DNA of 64,000 bases from JAAYJR01 sp964545315 (GTDB lineage: Bacteria > Bacteroidota > Bacteroidia > Bacteroidales > Prolixibacteraceae): positions 28,682-92,681 of the forward strand of contig CAZJGI010000005.1 of NCBI GenBank assembly GCA_964545315.1. Reading direction: 5' to 3'. The notes beneath the pieces were generated by a model that was not told the DNA's origin, searched no databases, and was given only the letters and a program-made list of their open reading frames with translations. The first letter of the stretch is position 1. The number at the start of each line of letters is the position of its first letter. The translations under genes and the position numbers were made by a program. This document shows, in pieces, positions 33,542-42,240 of this stretch.

Positions 33542-35121
33542 TGACGTTCCGGTTGATCAGTAAGGAGGTAATCGCCCACCCTGCCCGGTTAATCCTGGTA
33601 AGCGTATGTTTATTGTTTCAATTCTCTACAATTGGCCAGACAAAAAAAAGAGTAGACATTGAAAAGGCATCATATTGGGAAGCAAATGAACAAATAGCCC
33701 CTAATGCCCAGAGACTTATCGGAGATGTAAGGATCAGGCACCTTGATATTCTCATGTGGTGTGACAGCGCTTATACTTATACCGGGACCAACCGTGTTGA
33801 TGCTTTTGGAAATGTCCATATTAACCAGGGAGATACTATTGATCTTTATGCAAATAAAATTATTTATAACGGTGATAACAACTTTGCAAGAGCCACCAAT
33901 AATGTTAAACTGGTTAACAAGTCTACTACTCTCTATTGTGATACTCTTGAATTTGATATGGAAGCCAATATAGGGTATTATGATACGGGAGGGAAAATCA
34001 TAGATTCCACCAATACACTTACAAGCCTGATTGCCAGATATTTTATTGACCTGGATATAATATACTTCTACCAGGACGTAACAGCATTCAATGAAGATCA
34101 TACACTTAAGAATGATACATTGATTTATAATACTAACTCAGGATTGTACCTTATTAAAGGTCCTACTACGATTCGTGATTCAGCTTATACTCTTTATACA
34201 GAAGATGGATGGTATAATTCAAAAACTGGTGAAGCAGAGCTAATTAAAAATCCAAAAATCTTTGACGAAACCCAGGAACTGACCGCCGGTTACATAAGAT
34301 ATAATGAAGCTGACGGAAAAGGGAATGCCATGGGCAAAGTTCATATCCAGGATTACGAAAACAAAATTATTGTTAACGGAAATAAAGCGGAATATTCTGA
34401 TAAAATGGAAATGGCTACAGTCACCGATTCAGCTTTATTCATGACTTATTCAGAAAAAGACACACTGTATTTACATGCAGATACTTTAAAGTCAGTTCCT
34501 GATACTATAGAGGGAGAAAAACTGATAAGGGCGTACTATGGAACCAGGTTTTTCCGTAATGACATCCAGGGAATTTGCGATTCTCTTGTATATTACAGTA
34601 AAGACTCTGTAGTTCAACTTTATAAAAATCCGGTTATTTGGTCGAATATACATCAGTTAAGTGCTGAAAAAATAGATATGAAACAAAATAAAGATGCACC
34701 TGATGAAATACATCTTATCAACAACAGCTACATAATTTCAAAATTAGACTCCGGACGCTTCGACCAGATCAAAGGCAGAGATATGACCGGATACATAGTA
34801 AATAATGAAATTGATAAAATAGATGTGGACGGAAGTGGCCAAACACTCTATTACACCAGGGAAGATACAACTATTATCGGCCTTAACAGGGCAGAAAGCA
34901 GCAGGATATCTATTCAATTTAAAGATGACAAAATATATCGTATAGCATTTGTACAGTCGCCGCAGGGAACACTGAAACCTCTTTTTGAGGTATCCGAAGA
35001 AGAAAAAAAACTCAGCGGATTCGACTGGAAAATAGATTTACGGCCGATGTCTAAAGATGATGTGTTTATAAATAAACTAACCACTGAAAAACCAGAGGAA
35101 GGTTCTGCTGATGAAAATTAA
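33541..35121 (+). CDS. OstA/LptA-like periplasmic lipopolysaccharide transport protein
   Basis: An exported protein of 526 residues with a hydrophobic signal (about residues 16-33, ending TIGQ). It is built of beta-jellyroll repeats typical of the OstA/LptA/LptD-N fold, for example IRHLDILMWCDSAYTYTGTN and LYCDTLEFDMEANIGYYDTG, each with the recurring C/HADTL pattern. In Bacteroidota such long OstA-like proteins are thought to form part of the lipopolysaccharide bridge between membranes. The first codon shares a base with the moxR stop. The C-terminal 20 residues are acidic and probably disordered. Confidence 0.85.
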   Translation: MTFRLISKEVIAHPARLILVSVCLLFQFSTIGQTKKRVDIEKASYWEANEQIAPNAQRLIGDVRIRHLDILMWCDSAYTYTGTNRVDAFGNVHINQGDTIDLYANKIIYNGDNNFARATNNVKLVNKSTTLYCDTLEFDMEANIGYYDTGGKIIDSTNTLTSLIARYFIDLDIIYFYQDVTAFNEDHTLKNDTLIYNTNSGLYLIKGPTTIRDSAYTLYTEDGWYNSKTGEAELIKNPKIFDETQELTAGYIRYNEADGKGNAMGKVHIQDYENKIIVNGNKAEYSDKMEMATVTDSALFMTYSEKDTLYLHADTLKSVPDTIEGEKLIRAYYGTRFFRNDIQGICDSLVYYSKDSVVQLYKNPVIWSNIHQLSAEKIDMKQNKDAPDEIHLINNSYIISKLDSGRFDQIKGRDMTGYIVNNEIDKIDVDGSGQTLYYTREDTTIIGLNRAESSRISIQFKDDKIYRIAFVQSPQGTLKPLFEVSEEEKKLSGFDWKIDLRPMSKDDVFINKLTTEKPEEGSADEN

Positions 35122-35263
35122 AATTCTTTTGTTTAAATTTTTTCTGACTATATTCCATTCTAATTTTTAATCTTTTCAACAGAAAAAGAATCAAATATTA
35201 ATTTCTTCATTAATTTTACTTAATAATTAATGCAAAGATGTTTTCATATTAAAAAAATATTTT

Positions 35264-35271
35264 AATATTTG
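35264..35271 (+). promoter_or_regulatory. weak -7-like element for the leu operon
   Basis: AATATTTG differs at one conserved position from TAnnTTTG and lies 21 bp before the leader-peptide start, a sensible distance. No good -33 element is seen, so the promoter assignment rests mainly on position. Confidence 0.3.
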
Positions 35272-35292
35272 CATCCGAACGTTAAAGAAAAC

Positions 35293-35364
35293 ATGAATTT
35301 AGTAAGTAACATATCTATTCTCAGCCTTATTATTGGCATTATTCTTCTAGTCAGGAATAAATGA
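35293..35364 (+). CDS. leuL: leu operon leader peptide (branched-chain amino acid rich)
   Basis: A 23-codon reading frame, MNLVSNISILSLIIGIILLV plus RNK, in which 13 of 23 residues are Leu, Ile or Val. Codons 13-20 form a run broken only by one Gly. It ends 111 bp before leuA and its TGA stop lies inside region 2 of the attenuator hairpins. This is the arrangement of the classical leucine and ilv leader peptides of enterobacteria: a ribosome slowed by scarce charged tRNA on these codons leaves region 2 free. The gene is too short for automatic detection. There is no Shine-Dalgarno sequence, as for most genes here. The product itself is not expected to have a function. Confidence 0.8.
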   Translation: MNLVSNISILSLIIGIILLVRNK

Positions 35365-35433
35365 GGATGGTATGTAATTATAACAGAAAAATAAAAGAAT
35401 AAGCCATTCTCATAAAAAGAGGATGGCTTTTTT
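35317..35433 (+). promoter_or_regulatory. transcription attenuator of the leu operon (four pairing regions)
   Basis: Region 1 ATTCTCA (35317-35323, in the leader peptide) can pair with TGAGGAT of region 2. Region 2 ATGAGGATGG (35361-35370) can pair over 10 bp (one G-T) with region 3 CCATTCTCAT (35404-35413), the antiterminator. Region 3 can instead pair with region 4 to form the terminator (35401-35433). The 2:3 and 3:4 pairings exclude each other. The leader stop codon (35362-35364) lies in region 2, so a ribosome reaching it masks region 2 and favours termination. Confidence 0.8.
35401..35433 (+). terminator. intrinsic terminator within the leu attenuator
   Basis: The arms AAGCCATTCTC (35401-35411) and GAGGATGGCTT (35419-35429) pair over 11 bp with one wobble and a 7-nt loop. 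The stem runs directly into T residues (T35428-T35433). It stands 42 bp before leuA and downstream of the leader peptide, so it is conditional rather than the end of another gene. Confidence 0.85.
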
Positions 35434-35475
35434 CGTAAAAGGCTATAACATATCATAATTAAACATTATAAAACG

Positions 35476-36978
35476 ATGAGTGACAGACTTTACATTTTTG
35501 ACACAACCCTGCGCGACGGTGAGCAGGTTCCCGGTTGTCAGTTGAACACAGTGGAAAAGATAGAAGTAGCAAAAGCATTACAGGAGCTTGGGGTTGATAT
35601 TATTGAAGCCGGCTTTCCGATTTCCAGCCCGGGTGATTTTGAATCAGTTGTTGAAATTTCAAAAGCGGTTACATGGCCAACAATATGTGCCCTTACCCGC
35701 GCAGTTCAAAAAGATATTGATGTAGCTGCCGAATCCCTGAAATTTGCAAAAAAAAGCAGGATACATACAGGTATTGGCACATCATATTATCATATACATA
35801 AAAAACTTAATTCTAATCCGGATGATATTCTGGAGCGGGCTGTGGAAGCAGTAAAATACGCAAAAAAATATGTCGAGGATGTAGAGTTCTATGCAGAAGA
35901 TGCAGGACGCACAGAAAATGAATATTTGGCAAAAGTTGTTGAGGCAGTCATCAAGGCAGGGGCTACTGTAGTTAATATTCCGGATACTACAGGTTATTGC
36001 CTGCCTCAGGAATTTGGTGAGAAAATAAAATACCTCCATGAAAATGTAAAAAACATTCATAAAGCAATAATCTCAACACACTGCCATAACGATCTGGGTA
36101 TGGCCACTGCAAATACAGTTGCCGGTATTATGAATGGAGCCAGACAGGCGGAGGTCACCATGAACGGCATTGGTGAACGTGCAGGTAACACATCTCTCGA
36201 AGAGGTGGTTATGACGATGAAAAGCCGTTATAAAGTACTTGGCATAAAAACAGGGATCAATACTAAAAATATATACCGTACAAGCCGTTTGGTATCAACA
36301 CTGATGAATATGCCTGTTCAGCCAAATAAAGCAATTGTCGGTCGCAATGCCTTCGCCCACTCATCAGGAATCCATCAGGACGGAGTGCTGAAGTATCGCG
36401 AAAACTACGAAATAATTGATCCTGTAGATGTTGGTATAAATGAATCTGTTATACTTTTAACAGCCCGCAGCGGTCGTGCAGCATTGAAACACCGGTTGGA
36501 AATAATGGGATATAAACTCAGTAAAGAAAAACTTGATGAAGTTTATGAAGAATTCTTAAAACTTGCAGATAAGAAAAAAGACATTCGTGATGACGATATT
36601 GCACTCCTTGCAGGTGATGCACACAGAAAAGAACACCGGATAAAACTGGATTTCTTACAGGTGCTAACTGGTAAAAATATCATTCCGGCTGCGATCGTAA
36701 GACTGGATATTGCCGGAGAAAAATTTGATGCGACGTCAACAGGCAACGGCCCTGTGGATGCGGCAATAAAAGCAGTTAAACAAATAATTCACAGACAGGT
36801 AACTATTGAAGAATTTCTTGTTCAGGCAATAACCAGAGGAAGTGATGATATTGGGAAAGTGCATATGCAAATCCAGTATAACGATACCATTTATAATGGA
36901 TTCGGAGCCCACACCGATATAGTAACTGCTTCTGTTGAAGCATTCCTGGACGCAATTAACAAATTTCCTGCAAGTTAG
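35476..36978 (+). CDS. leuA: 2-isopropylmalate synthase
   Basis: Condenses acetyl-CoA with 2-ketoisovalerate, the first committed step of leucine synthesis. Its 500 residues match bacterial LeuA. Catalytic motifs are TTLRDGEQVPGCQL, the metal ligands in STHCHNDLGMATAN and GIGERAGNTSLEEV. AHSSGIHQDG follows, then a C-terminal LeuA dimer/regulatory domain (about 390-500), which is the site of leucine feedback inhibition in known enzymes. It is the first structural gene behind the attenuator; leuC follows after 21 bp. Confidence 0.96.
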   Translation: MSDRLYIFDTTLRDGEQVPGCQLNTVEKIEVAKALQELGVDIIEAGFPISSPGDFESVVEISKAVTWPTICALTRAVQKDIDVAAESLKFAKKSRIHTGIGTSYYHIHKKLNSNPDDILERAVEAVKYAKKYVEDVEFYAEDAGRTENEYLAKVVEAVIKAGATVVNIPDTTGYCLPQEFGEKIKYLHENVKNIHKAIISTHCHNDLGMATANTVAGIMNGARQAEVTMNGIGERAGNTSLEEVVMTMKSRYKVLGIKTGINTKNIYRTSRLVSTLMNMPVQPNKAIVGRNAFAHSSGIHQDGVLKYRENYEIIDPVDVGINESVILLTARSGRAALKHRLEIMGYKLSKEKLDEVYEEFLKLADKKKDIRDDDIALLAGDAHRKEHRIKLDFLQVLTGKNIIPAAIVRLDIAGEKFDATSTGNGPVDAAIKAVKQIIHRQVTIEEFLVQAITRGSDDIGKVHMQIQYNDTIYNGFGAHTDIVTASVEAFLDAINKFPAS

Positions 36979-36999
36979 TAATATAAAAATTTTTACTTT

Positions 37000-38403
37000 A
37001 TGACAGCAAAAACATTATTTGATAAGATATGGGATTCACATGTTGTGAAATCAATTGAATCGGGACCTGATGTTATATATATCGACAGACATTTAATCCA
37101 TGAGGTCACCAGCCCTGTTGCATTTCTGGGCCTTAATAAGAGAGGACTTAAAGTTTTCCGTCCCGGCCAGACTACCGCTACTCCCGACCATAATGTGCCA
37201 ACGGAGGATCAACACCTGACAATTAAAGATGAATTATCACGTCATCAGGTTGAAATGTTAAGGAAAAACTGCGATGAAAATGGCATTAAATATCATGAAC
37301 TCCAAACAGAGAACCATGGCATAGTGCACATTATTGGCCCCGAATTAGGCCTCACGCGTCCCGGACTTACAATAGTATGTGGCGACAGCCACACATCCAC
37401 ACATGGTGCATTTGGGGCTATTGCATTTGGCATCGGTACAAGTGAGGTGGAAATGGTACTTGCAAGCCAGTGTATTATGCAACCCAAACCTAAAAAGATG
37501 CGAATAACCATCAATGGGGAGTTAAAGAAAGGAGTGACAGCTAAAGATATTGCCCTTTATATAATATCACAGATATCCACGAGCGGAGGAACTGGCCATT
37601 TTATTGAATATTCAGGATCATCAATAACGAACCTTTCCATGGAAGGAAGGATGACCCTGTGTAACCTCAGCATTGAAAGTGGGGCCAGAGGTGGTATGAT
37701 CGCCCCTGACGAAACTACATTCAACTATATCAAAGGCAGACAATTTGCTCCAAAGGGTGAGGAATGGAATAAAGCAGTGGCAGAATGGAAAAAACTAAAA
37801 AGCGATGATGCTGCTGTCTTCGATACAGAATATACATTCAGTGCCAATGATATTGAGCCAATGATAACATACGGGACAAATCCGGGAATGGGAATGGGCA
37901 TAACTCATAGTATCCCTGCATCTGATAATATGAATCAGAGTGATAAAAAAACTTTTACTAAAGCTCTTGAGTACATGGGTTTTTCAGAGGGAGAAAAGAT
38001 GCTTGGCAAAAAAATAGATTATGTGTTTTTGGGAAGTTGTACTAATGGGCGGATTGAAGATTTCAGAGCTTTTACTTCCTTCGTAAAAGGCAGGAAAAAA
38101 TCTCCTGATGTAACTGCGTGGCTGGTTCCAGGGTCAAGACAGGTGGAAAAGATGATAAAAGAAGAAGGATTAGTTGAAATTTTGAAAGAAGCAGGCTTTC
38201 AACTCAGACAACCGGGTTGCTCAGCATGCCTGGCTATGAATGAAGACAAAATTCCTGAAGGAAAATATGCAGTATCTACATCAAACAGAAACTTCGAGGG
38301 CCGCCAGGGACCGGGTGCCAGGACAATCCTTGCCAGTCCAATTACAGCAGCTGCTGCAGCATTATCAGGAGTAATAACAGACCCAAGAGAGTTCTTGGAT
38401 TAA
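37000..38403 (+). CDS. leuC: 3-isopropylmalate dehydratase large subunit
   Basis: An aconitase-family subunit that isomerises 2- to 3-isopropylmalate together with LeuD; 467 residues, normal length. The [4Fe-4S] cluster Cys residues lie in FLGSCTNGRIEDF and RQPGCSACLAMNED. The active-site segment GDSHTSTHGAFGAIAFGIGT and the substrate loop near RGGMIAPDETTF are intact. It sits between leuA and leuD in the operon. Confidence 0.96.
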   Translation: MTAKTLFDKIWDSHVVKSIESGPDVIYIDRHLIHEVTSPVAFLGLNKRGLKVFRPGQTTATPDHNVPTEDQHLTIKDELSRHQVEMLRKNCDENGIKYHELQTENHGIVHIIGPELGLTRPGLTIVCGDSHTSTHGAFGAIAFGIGTSEVEMVLASQCIMQPKPKKMRITINGELKKGVTAKDIALYIISQISTSGGTGHFIEYSGSSITNLSMEGRMTLCNLSIESGARGGMIAPDETTFNYIKGRQFAPKGEEWNKAVAEWKKLKSDDAAVFDTEYTFSANDIEPMITYGTNPGMGMGITHSIPASDNMNQSDKKTFTKALEYMGFSEGEKMLGKKIDYVFLGSCTNGRIEDFRAFTSFVKGRKKSPDVTAWLVPGSRQVEKMIKEEGLVEILKEAGFQLRQPGCSACLAMNEDKIPEGKYAVSTSNRNFEGRQGPGARTILASPITAAAAALSGVITDPREFLD

Positions 38404-38437
38404 ATACTATTTTTAATATTAAATTATAAAATCCACT

Positions 38438-39034
38438 ATGTCATACGATAAATTCTCAAAAATAATATCACCGGCGGTACCTTTACCGGCCGAAAATGTA
38501 GATACAGATCAAATTATTCCGGCACGCTTTTTAAAGGCAATTGAACGCAAAGGTTTCGGCGATAACTTGTTTCGCGACTGGAGATTCAATAAAGACGGAA
38601 GTATTAAGCCGGATTTTCCACTAAATAATAATAAATATTCAGGGAAGATTCTGGTTGCGGGGAAGAATTTTGGGAGCGGATCAAGCAGGGAACATGCCGC
38701 CTGGGCTATATATGATTACGGTTTCAGGGTTGTGGTTTCAAGCTTCTTTGCTGATATTTTTAAAAACAATGCATTGAACAATGGTTTATTACCGGTTGTT
38801 GTATCTCCTGAATTTCTGCAAAAAATATTTAATAAAATCGATGAAAATGCCGGTTCAAAGTTTGAAGTGGACCTGGATCAACAAAAAATCACCATACTGT
38901 CAACAAATGAATCGGAATCATTTGAAATAAATGCTTATAAGAAGCATTGTTTAAAAAATGGGCTTGACGATATCGACTACCTTGTAGCTATAAAGGAAGA
39001 GATAGCTGGTTTCGAAAAGAAAAAAATAAAATAA
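38438..39034 (+). CDS. leuD: 3-isopropylmalate dehydratase small subunit
   Basis: The swivel-domain partner of LeuC, 198 residues, standard size. The phosphate- and substrate-binding motif is GKNFGSGSSREHAAWAIYDY. The early segment PLPAENVDTDQIIPARFL is typical. It follows leuC by 34 bp and precedes the second LeuA-like gene by 12 bp. Confidence 0.96.
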   Translation: MSYDKFSKIISPAVPLPAENVDTDQIIPARFLKAIERKGFGDNLFRDWRFNKDGSIKPDFPLNNNKYSGKILVAGKNFGSGSSREHAAWAIYDYGFRVVVSSFFADIFKNNALNNGLLPVVVSPEFLQKIFNKIDENAGSKFEVDLDQQKITILSTNESESFEINAYKKHCLKNGLDDIDYLVAIKEEIAGFEKKKIK

Positions 39035-39046
39035 GTAAAATTTAAA

Positions 39047-40630
39047 ATGACAGGTAAATCAGTTGAAATAGAAGAAAATAACCTGACAATAATGGATACT
39101 ACCCTGCGAGACGGGGAACAAACGACCGGTGTCTCATTCAGTGATACCGAAAAATTAAGTGTAGCAAAAGTACTGCTCGAAGATGTCAGGGTCGACAGAA
39201 TCGAAATAGCTTCGGCAAGAGTGTCTGAAGGTGAATTTAAAGGAGCAAAAAAAGTTCTGCAATGGGCAGCAGAAAAGGGATTTCGCGAAAGAGTGGAAAT
39301 TCTGGGCTTTGTTGATGATAAAATTTCTCTTCAATGGATTGCCGACGCTGGCGGTAAGGTTGTTAACCTCTTGTGCAAGGGGTCATTGAAACATGTTACA
39401 GGCCAGCTTAGAAAATCTCCTGAACAACACCTGGCAGATATTAAAAAAGTGATACGAAACGCAGAGGATATGGGTATAAGAGTAAATATCTATCTCGAAG
39501 ACTGGTCAAACGGTATGCGTAATTCAAAAGATTATGTCCATTTTATGATATCATCTCTTAAAAAAGAAAAAGTAGACAGGATAATGCTTCCGGATACTCT
39601 CGGAATACTTAATCCTGATGAAACCTATGATTTTTGCAGGGAAATGATTGAAACATATCCTGATGTCAAATTCGATTATCACTCACATAACGACTATGAC
39701 CTTGCTATTGCTAATGTTTTTCATGCAATAAAGGCCGGAATACGCTGTGTCCATACTACAGTGAACGGTTTAGGGGAAAGAGCTGGAAATGCACCTCTTT
39801 CAAGTGTTATTGCTACAATAAAAGATCACCTGAGAATGACTACAAATGTGAAGGAAAGCCAGCTAAATAAAGTATCAAGACTGGTGGAATCATTCTCCGG
39901 AATTCGTATCCCGACAAATAAGCCTCTTATAGGTGAATATGTATTCACTCAATGTAGTGGTATCCATGCTGATGGTGATAACAAAAACAACCTTTATTTC
40001 AATGACCTGCTGCCTGAGCGTTTCGGAAGGATCAGACAGTATGCCCTGGGAAAAACTTCCGGTAAGGCAAATATTAAGAGGAACCTTCAGGAACTGGGAA
40101 TTGAACTTGATGACGAATCATTAAAAAAAGTCACAAAGCGTATTATCGAATTAGGAGATAAAAAAGAAACAGTTACATCTGACGAATTGCCATACATCGT
40201 AGCAGATGCATTGGAAAATGATATCATAGAACAAAAGATCAGAGTAGTTAATTACTCCGTTAATTATACAATGGGGATGAGGCCTGTGGCCAATGTAAGT
40301 ATTGAAATCAAGGGTAAACAATATGCAGAAATAAGTGATGGTGACGGACAATATGATGCATTTGTTAAGGCTCTCAGAAAAATATACAAAAAACTTGGTA
40401 AACCATTCCCGGTACTGGTAGATTATGTTGTAACAATACCCCCGGGTGGAAAAACTGATGCATTAGTCGAAACAGTAATCACATGGAGAAATAGCAGGGA
40501 GTTTAAAACAAAAGGCCTCGATCCCGATCAGACTGCAGCAGCTATTAAAGCTACAATTCGCATGTTGAATATTATCGAAAATGAGTTAAAATCGGGTATC
40601 CTCGAAAGAATTCTGGATAGTATAACATAA
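39047..40630 (+). CDS. second isopropylmalate/citramalate synthase family enzyme
   Basis: An acyl-CoA-condensing enzyme of 527 residues, paralogous to LeuA. The catalytic start MDTTLRDGEQTTGVSFSDTE, the metal-binding DYHSHNDYDLAIAN and GLGERAGNAPLSSV are intact, as is a C-terminal regulatory domain (about 400-520). YLEDWSNGMRNSKDY and the QCSGIHADGDNK loop differ from the LeuA gene upstream, so the substrate pocket probably differs. In Bacteroidota leu operons such a second enzyme is common, and citramalate synthase (pyruvate as acceptor, leading to isoleucine) is a reasonable candidate. The choice between citramalate and isopropylmalate is not settled by sequence alone. Confidence 0.85.
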   Translation: MTGKSVEIEENNLTIMDTTLRDGEQTTGVSFSDTEKLSVAKVLLEDVRVDRIEIASARVSEGEFKGAKKVLQWAAEKGFRERVEILGFVDDKISLQWIADAGGKVVNLLCKGSLKHVTGQLRKSPEQHLADIKKVIRNAEDMGIRVNIYLEDWSNGMRNSKDYVHFMISSLKKEKVDRIMLPDTLGILNPDETYDFCREMIETYPDVKFDYHSHNDYDLAIANVFHAIKAGIRCVHTTVNGLGERAGNAPLSSVIATIKDHLRMTTNVKESQLNKVSRLVESFSGIRIPTNKPLIGEYVFTQCSGIHADGDNKNNLYFNDLLPERFGRIRQYALGKTSGKANIKRNLQELGIELDDESLKKVTKRIIELGDKKETVTSDELPYIVADALENDIIEQKIRVVNYSVNYTMGMRPVANVSIEIKGKQYAEISDGDGQYDAFVKALRKIYKKLGKPFPVLVDYVVTIPPGGKTDALVETVITWRNSREFKTKGLDPDQTAAAIKATIRMLNIIENELKSGILERILDSIT

Positions 40631-40712
40631 TCCTTATGTATTGCCGTTCACTGAAGAGAAGGGATCAAAGGCAGTGCAAGAAACCAAGGGGAGGAGTGTT
40701 TGGGTTTGCAAT

Positions 40713-41110
40713 CCGTCGGCTAAAGCCGACGGCAAAGGATAAGGCCAGATAAAGGCAAACAAGTAGTTCAAGGGATTATCCTTTGNNNNNNNNNNNNNNN
40801 NNNNNNNNNNNNNNNNNNNNNNNNNNNNNNNNNNNNNNNNNNNNNNNNNNNNNNNNNNNNNNNNNNNNNNNNNNNNNNNNNNNNNGGCCGGATAAAGGCA
40901 GACAAGTGGTTCAAGGGATTATCCTTTGCCGTTCACTTCAATAAACAGAGCAATGGCAAAGGATAAGGCCAGATAAAGGCAAACAAGTAGTTCAAGGGAT
41001 TATCCTTTGCCGTTCACTTCAATAAACAGAGCAATGGCAAAGGATAAGGCCGGATAAAGGCAGACAAGTGGTTCAAGGGATTATCCTTTGCCGTTCACTT
41101 CAGTGTACGG
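40713..41110. repeat. 81-bp tandem repeat array made of nested palindromes
   Basis: Begins with the hairpin CCGTCGGCT-AA-AGCCGACGG (40713-40732). Units starting at 40731, 40874 (its start hidden in the gap), 40955 and 41036 show an 81-bp period. Each unit carries GGCAAAGGATAA and, 33 bp later, its inverse TTATCCTTTGCC. Units alternate between two versions that differ together at three positions (A,A,A at 40731 and 40955; G,G,G at 40874 and 41036), so the higher-order period is 162 bp. The array ends with the imperfect hairpin CCGTTCACT-TC-AGTGTACGG (41091-41110). The same modules occur at 49756 and 63525. Confidence 0.85.
40786..40885. other. assembly gap (100 N) inside the tandem array
   Basis: The flanks are both in the 81-bp repeat. 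To keep the repeat in register the true gap would be 38 bp plus a multiple of 81, so 100 is a placeholder; strict alternation of the two unit versions would favour 38 or 200 bp. Confidence 0.9.
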
Positions 41111-41175
41111 ATAAAAAATGTTTAAATAATTTGAATTTGTTTATTTTTGAAAAAATATAAAATTTATAAGAATAT

Positions 41176-42240
41176 ATGAAAATAAAATTAGCTATTCTTC
41201 CCGGTGACGGGATAGGCCCGGAGATAATTGAACAGGCAATGAAATCAGTATCCGTCATTGCAAATAAATATAAGCATGAGCTTCAACATGAATTTGGCCT
41301 GACCGGCGCAACAGCCATTGACCAGGTAGGTGATCCTTATCCTGATTCCACACACGACCTGTGCATGAATTCAGATGCTGTGCTCTTTGGTGCGATAGGA
41401 GACCCTAAATTCGACAATAATCCAAAGGCACCTGTAAGACCGGAACAGGGATTACTGGCCATGAGAAAAAAACTTGGATTGTATGCCAACATACGGCCGG
41501 TCGAAACATTTGAATCCTTACTCCATAAATCACCTTTGAGGCGGGAACTGATAGAAGGAGCCGACTTTATGTGCATACGTGAACTTACAGGCGGCATATA
41601 TTTCGGGGAAAAAGGAAGAAAAGACAACGGCAACACTGCCTATGATACTAATACCTATACACGTGCTGAGGTTGAGCGTATACTTAAACTTGCCTATGAA
41701 TTTGCAGGTAAACGCCGGAAAAAGTTAACTGTTGTAGACAAGGCAAATGTCCTGGAAAGCTCACGTCTATGGAGGGAGGTGGCACAGGAAATGGCACCAG
41801 GATACCCTGACATAAAAACCGAATATATGTTTGTAGATAATGCTGCTATGCAAATAATTCAATGGCCCAAAAATTTCGATGTTCTCGTCACTGAAAATAT
41901 GTTTGGAGATATCTTAACTGATGAAGCAAGTGTCATTACAGGATCATTGGGATTATTACCTTCCGCGTCCATCGGAATTCATACATCAGTCTTTGAACCT
42001 ATCCATGGGTCATATCCGCAGGCGGCGGGAAAGGACATTGCCAATCCTATTGCAACTATACTATCGGCAGCAATGATGTTTGAATATGCCTTTAACCTGC
42101 CTGAGGAAGGTAAAAAAATACGCGAGGCAGTGTCAGCATCCATGGCTCAGGGATTTGTAACTGAAGACATAGCTGACGGTAAAGCATATAAGACGTCTGA
42201 AGTGGGTGACTGGATTGCTAATTATATTGAAAATAATTAA
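41176..42240 (+). CDS. leuB: 3-isopropylmalate dehydrogenase
   Basis: Oxidatively decarboxylates 3-isopropylmalate with NAD, the third step of leucine synthesis. Its 354 residues are standard. The start LAILPGDGIGPEIIEQAM, the catalytic-site segments RRELIEGADFMCIRELTGGI and TVVDKANVLESSRLWREV, and the metal-binding ENMFGDILTDEAS are intact, with the NAD-site FEPIHGSYPQAAGKDIANP. It is separated from the rest of the operon by the repeat array, and its stop overlaps the convergent barrel gene by 4 bp. Confidence 0.96.
   Translation: MKIKLAILPGDGIGPEIIEQAMKSVSVIANKYKHELQHEFGLTGATAIDQVGDPYPDSTHDLCMNSDAVLFGAIGDPKFDNNPKAPVRPEQGLLAMRKKLGLYANIRPVETFESLLHKSPLRRELIEGADFMCIRELTGGIYFGEKGRKDNGNTAYDTNTYTRAEVERILKLAYEFAGKRRKKLTVVDKANVLESSRLWREVAQEMAPGYPDIKTEYMFVDNAAMQIIQWPKNFDVLVTENMFGDILTDEASVITGSLGLLPSASIGIHTSVFEPIHGSYPQAAGKDIANPIATILSAAMMFEYAFNLPEEGKKIREAVSASMAQGFVTEDIADGKAYKTSEVGDWIANYIENN

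Larger units (their letters stand above)
40631..41175. other. intergenic repeat region within the leu operon
   Basis: These 545 bp separate the second synthase gene from leuB and contain no gene. Bases 40631-40712 hold a degenerate piece of the repeat family (GCCGTTCACTGAAG at about 40643). A hairpin and the 81-bp tandem array follow (40713-41110), interrupted by the assembly gap. The last 65 bp are AT-rich leader sequence of leuB. The array may uncouple leuB from the rest of the operon. Confidence 0.7.

Noticed and set aside
40713..41110. The tandem array as a CRISPR
   Set aside because: The units are 81 bp, nearly identical throughout including the would-be spacers, and no cas gene is nearby.
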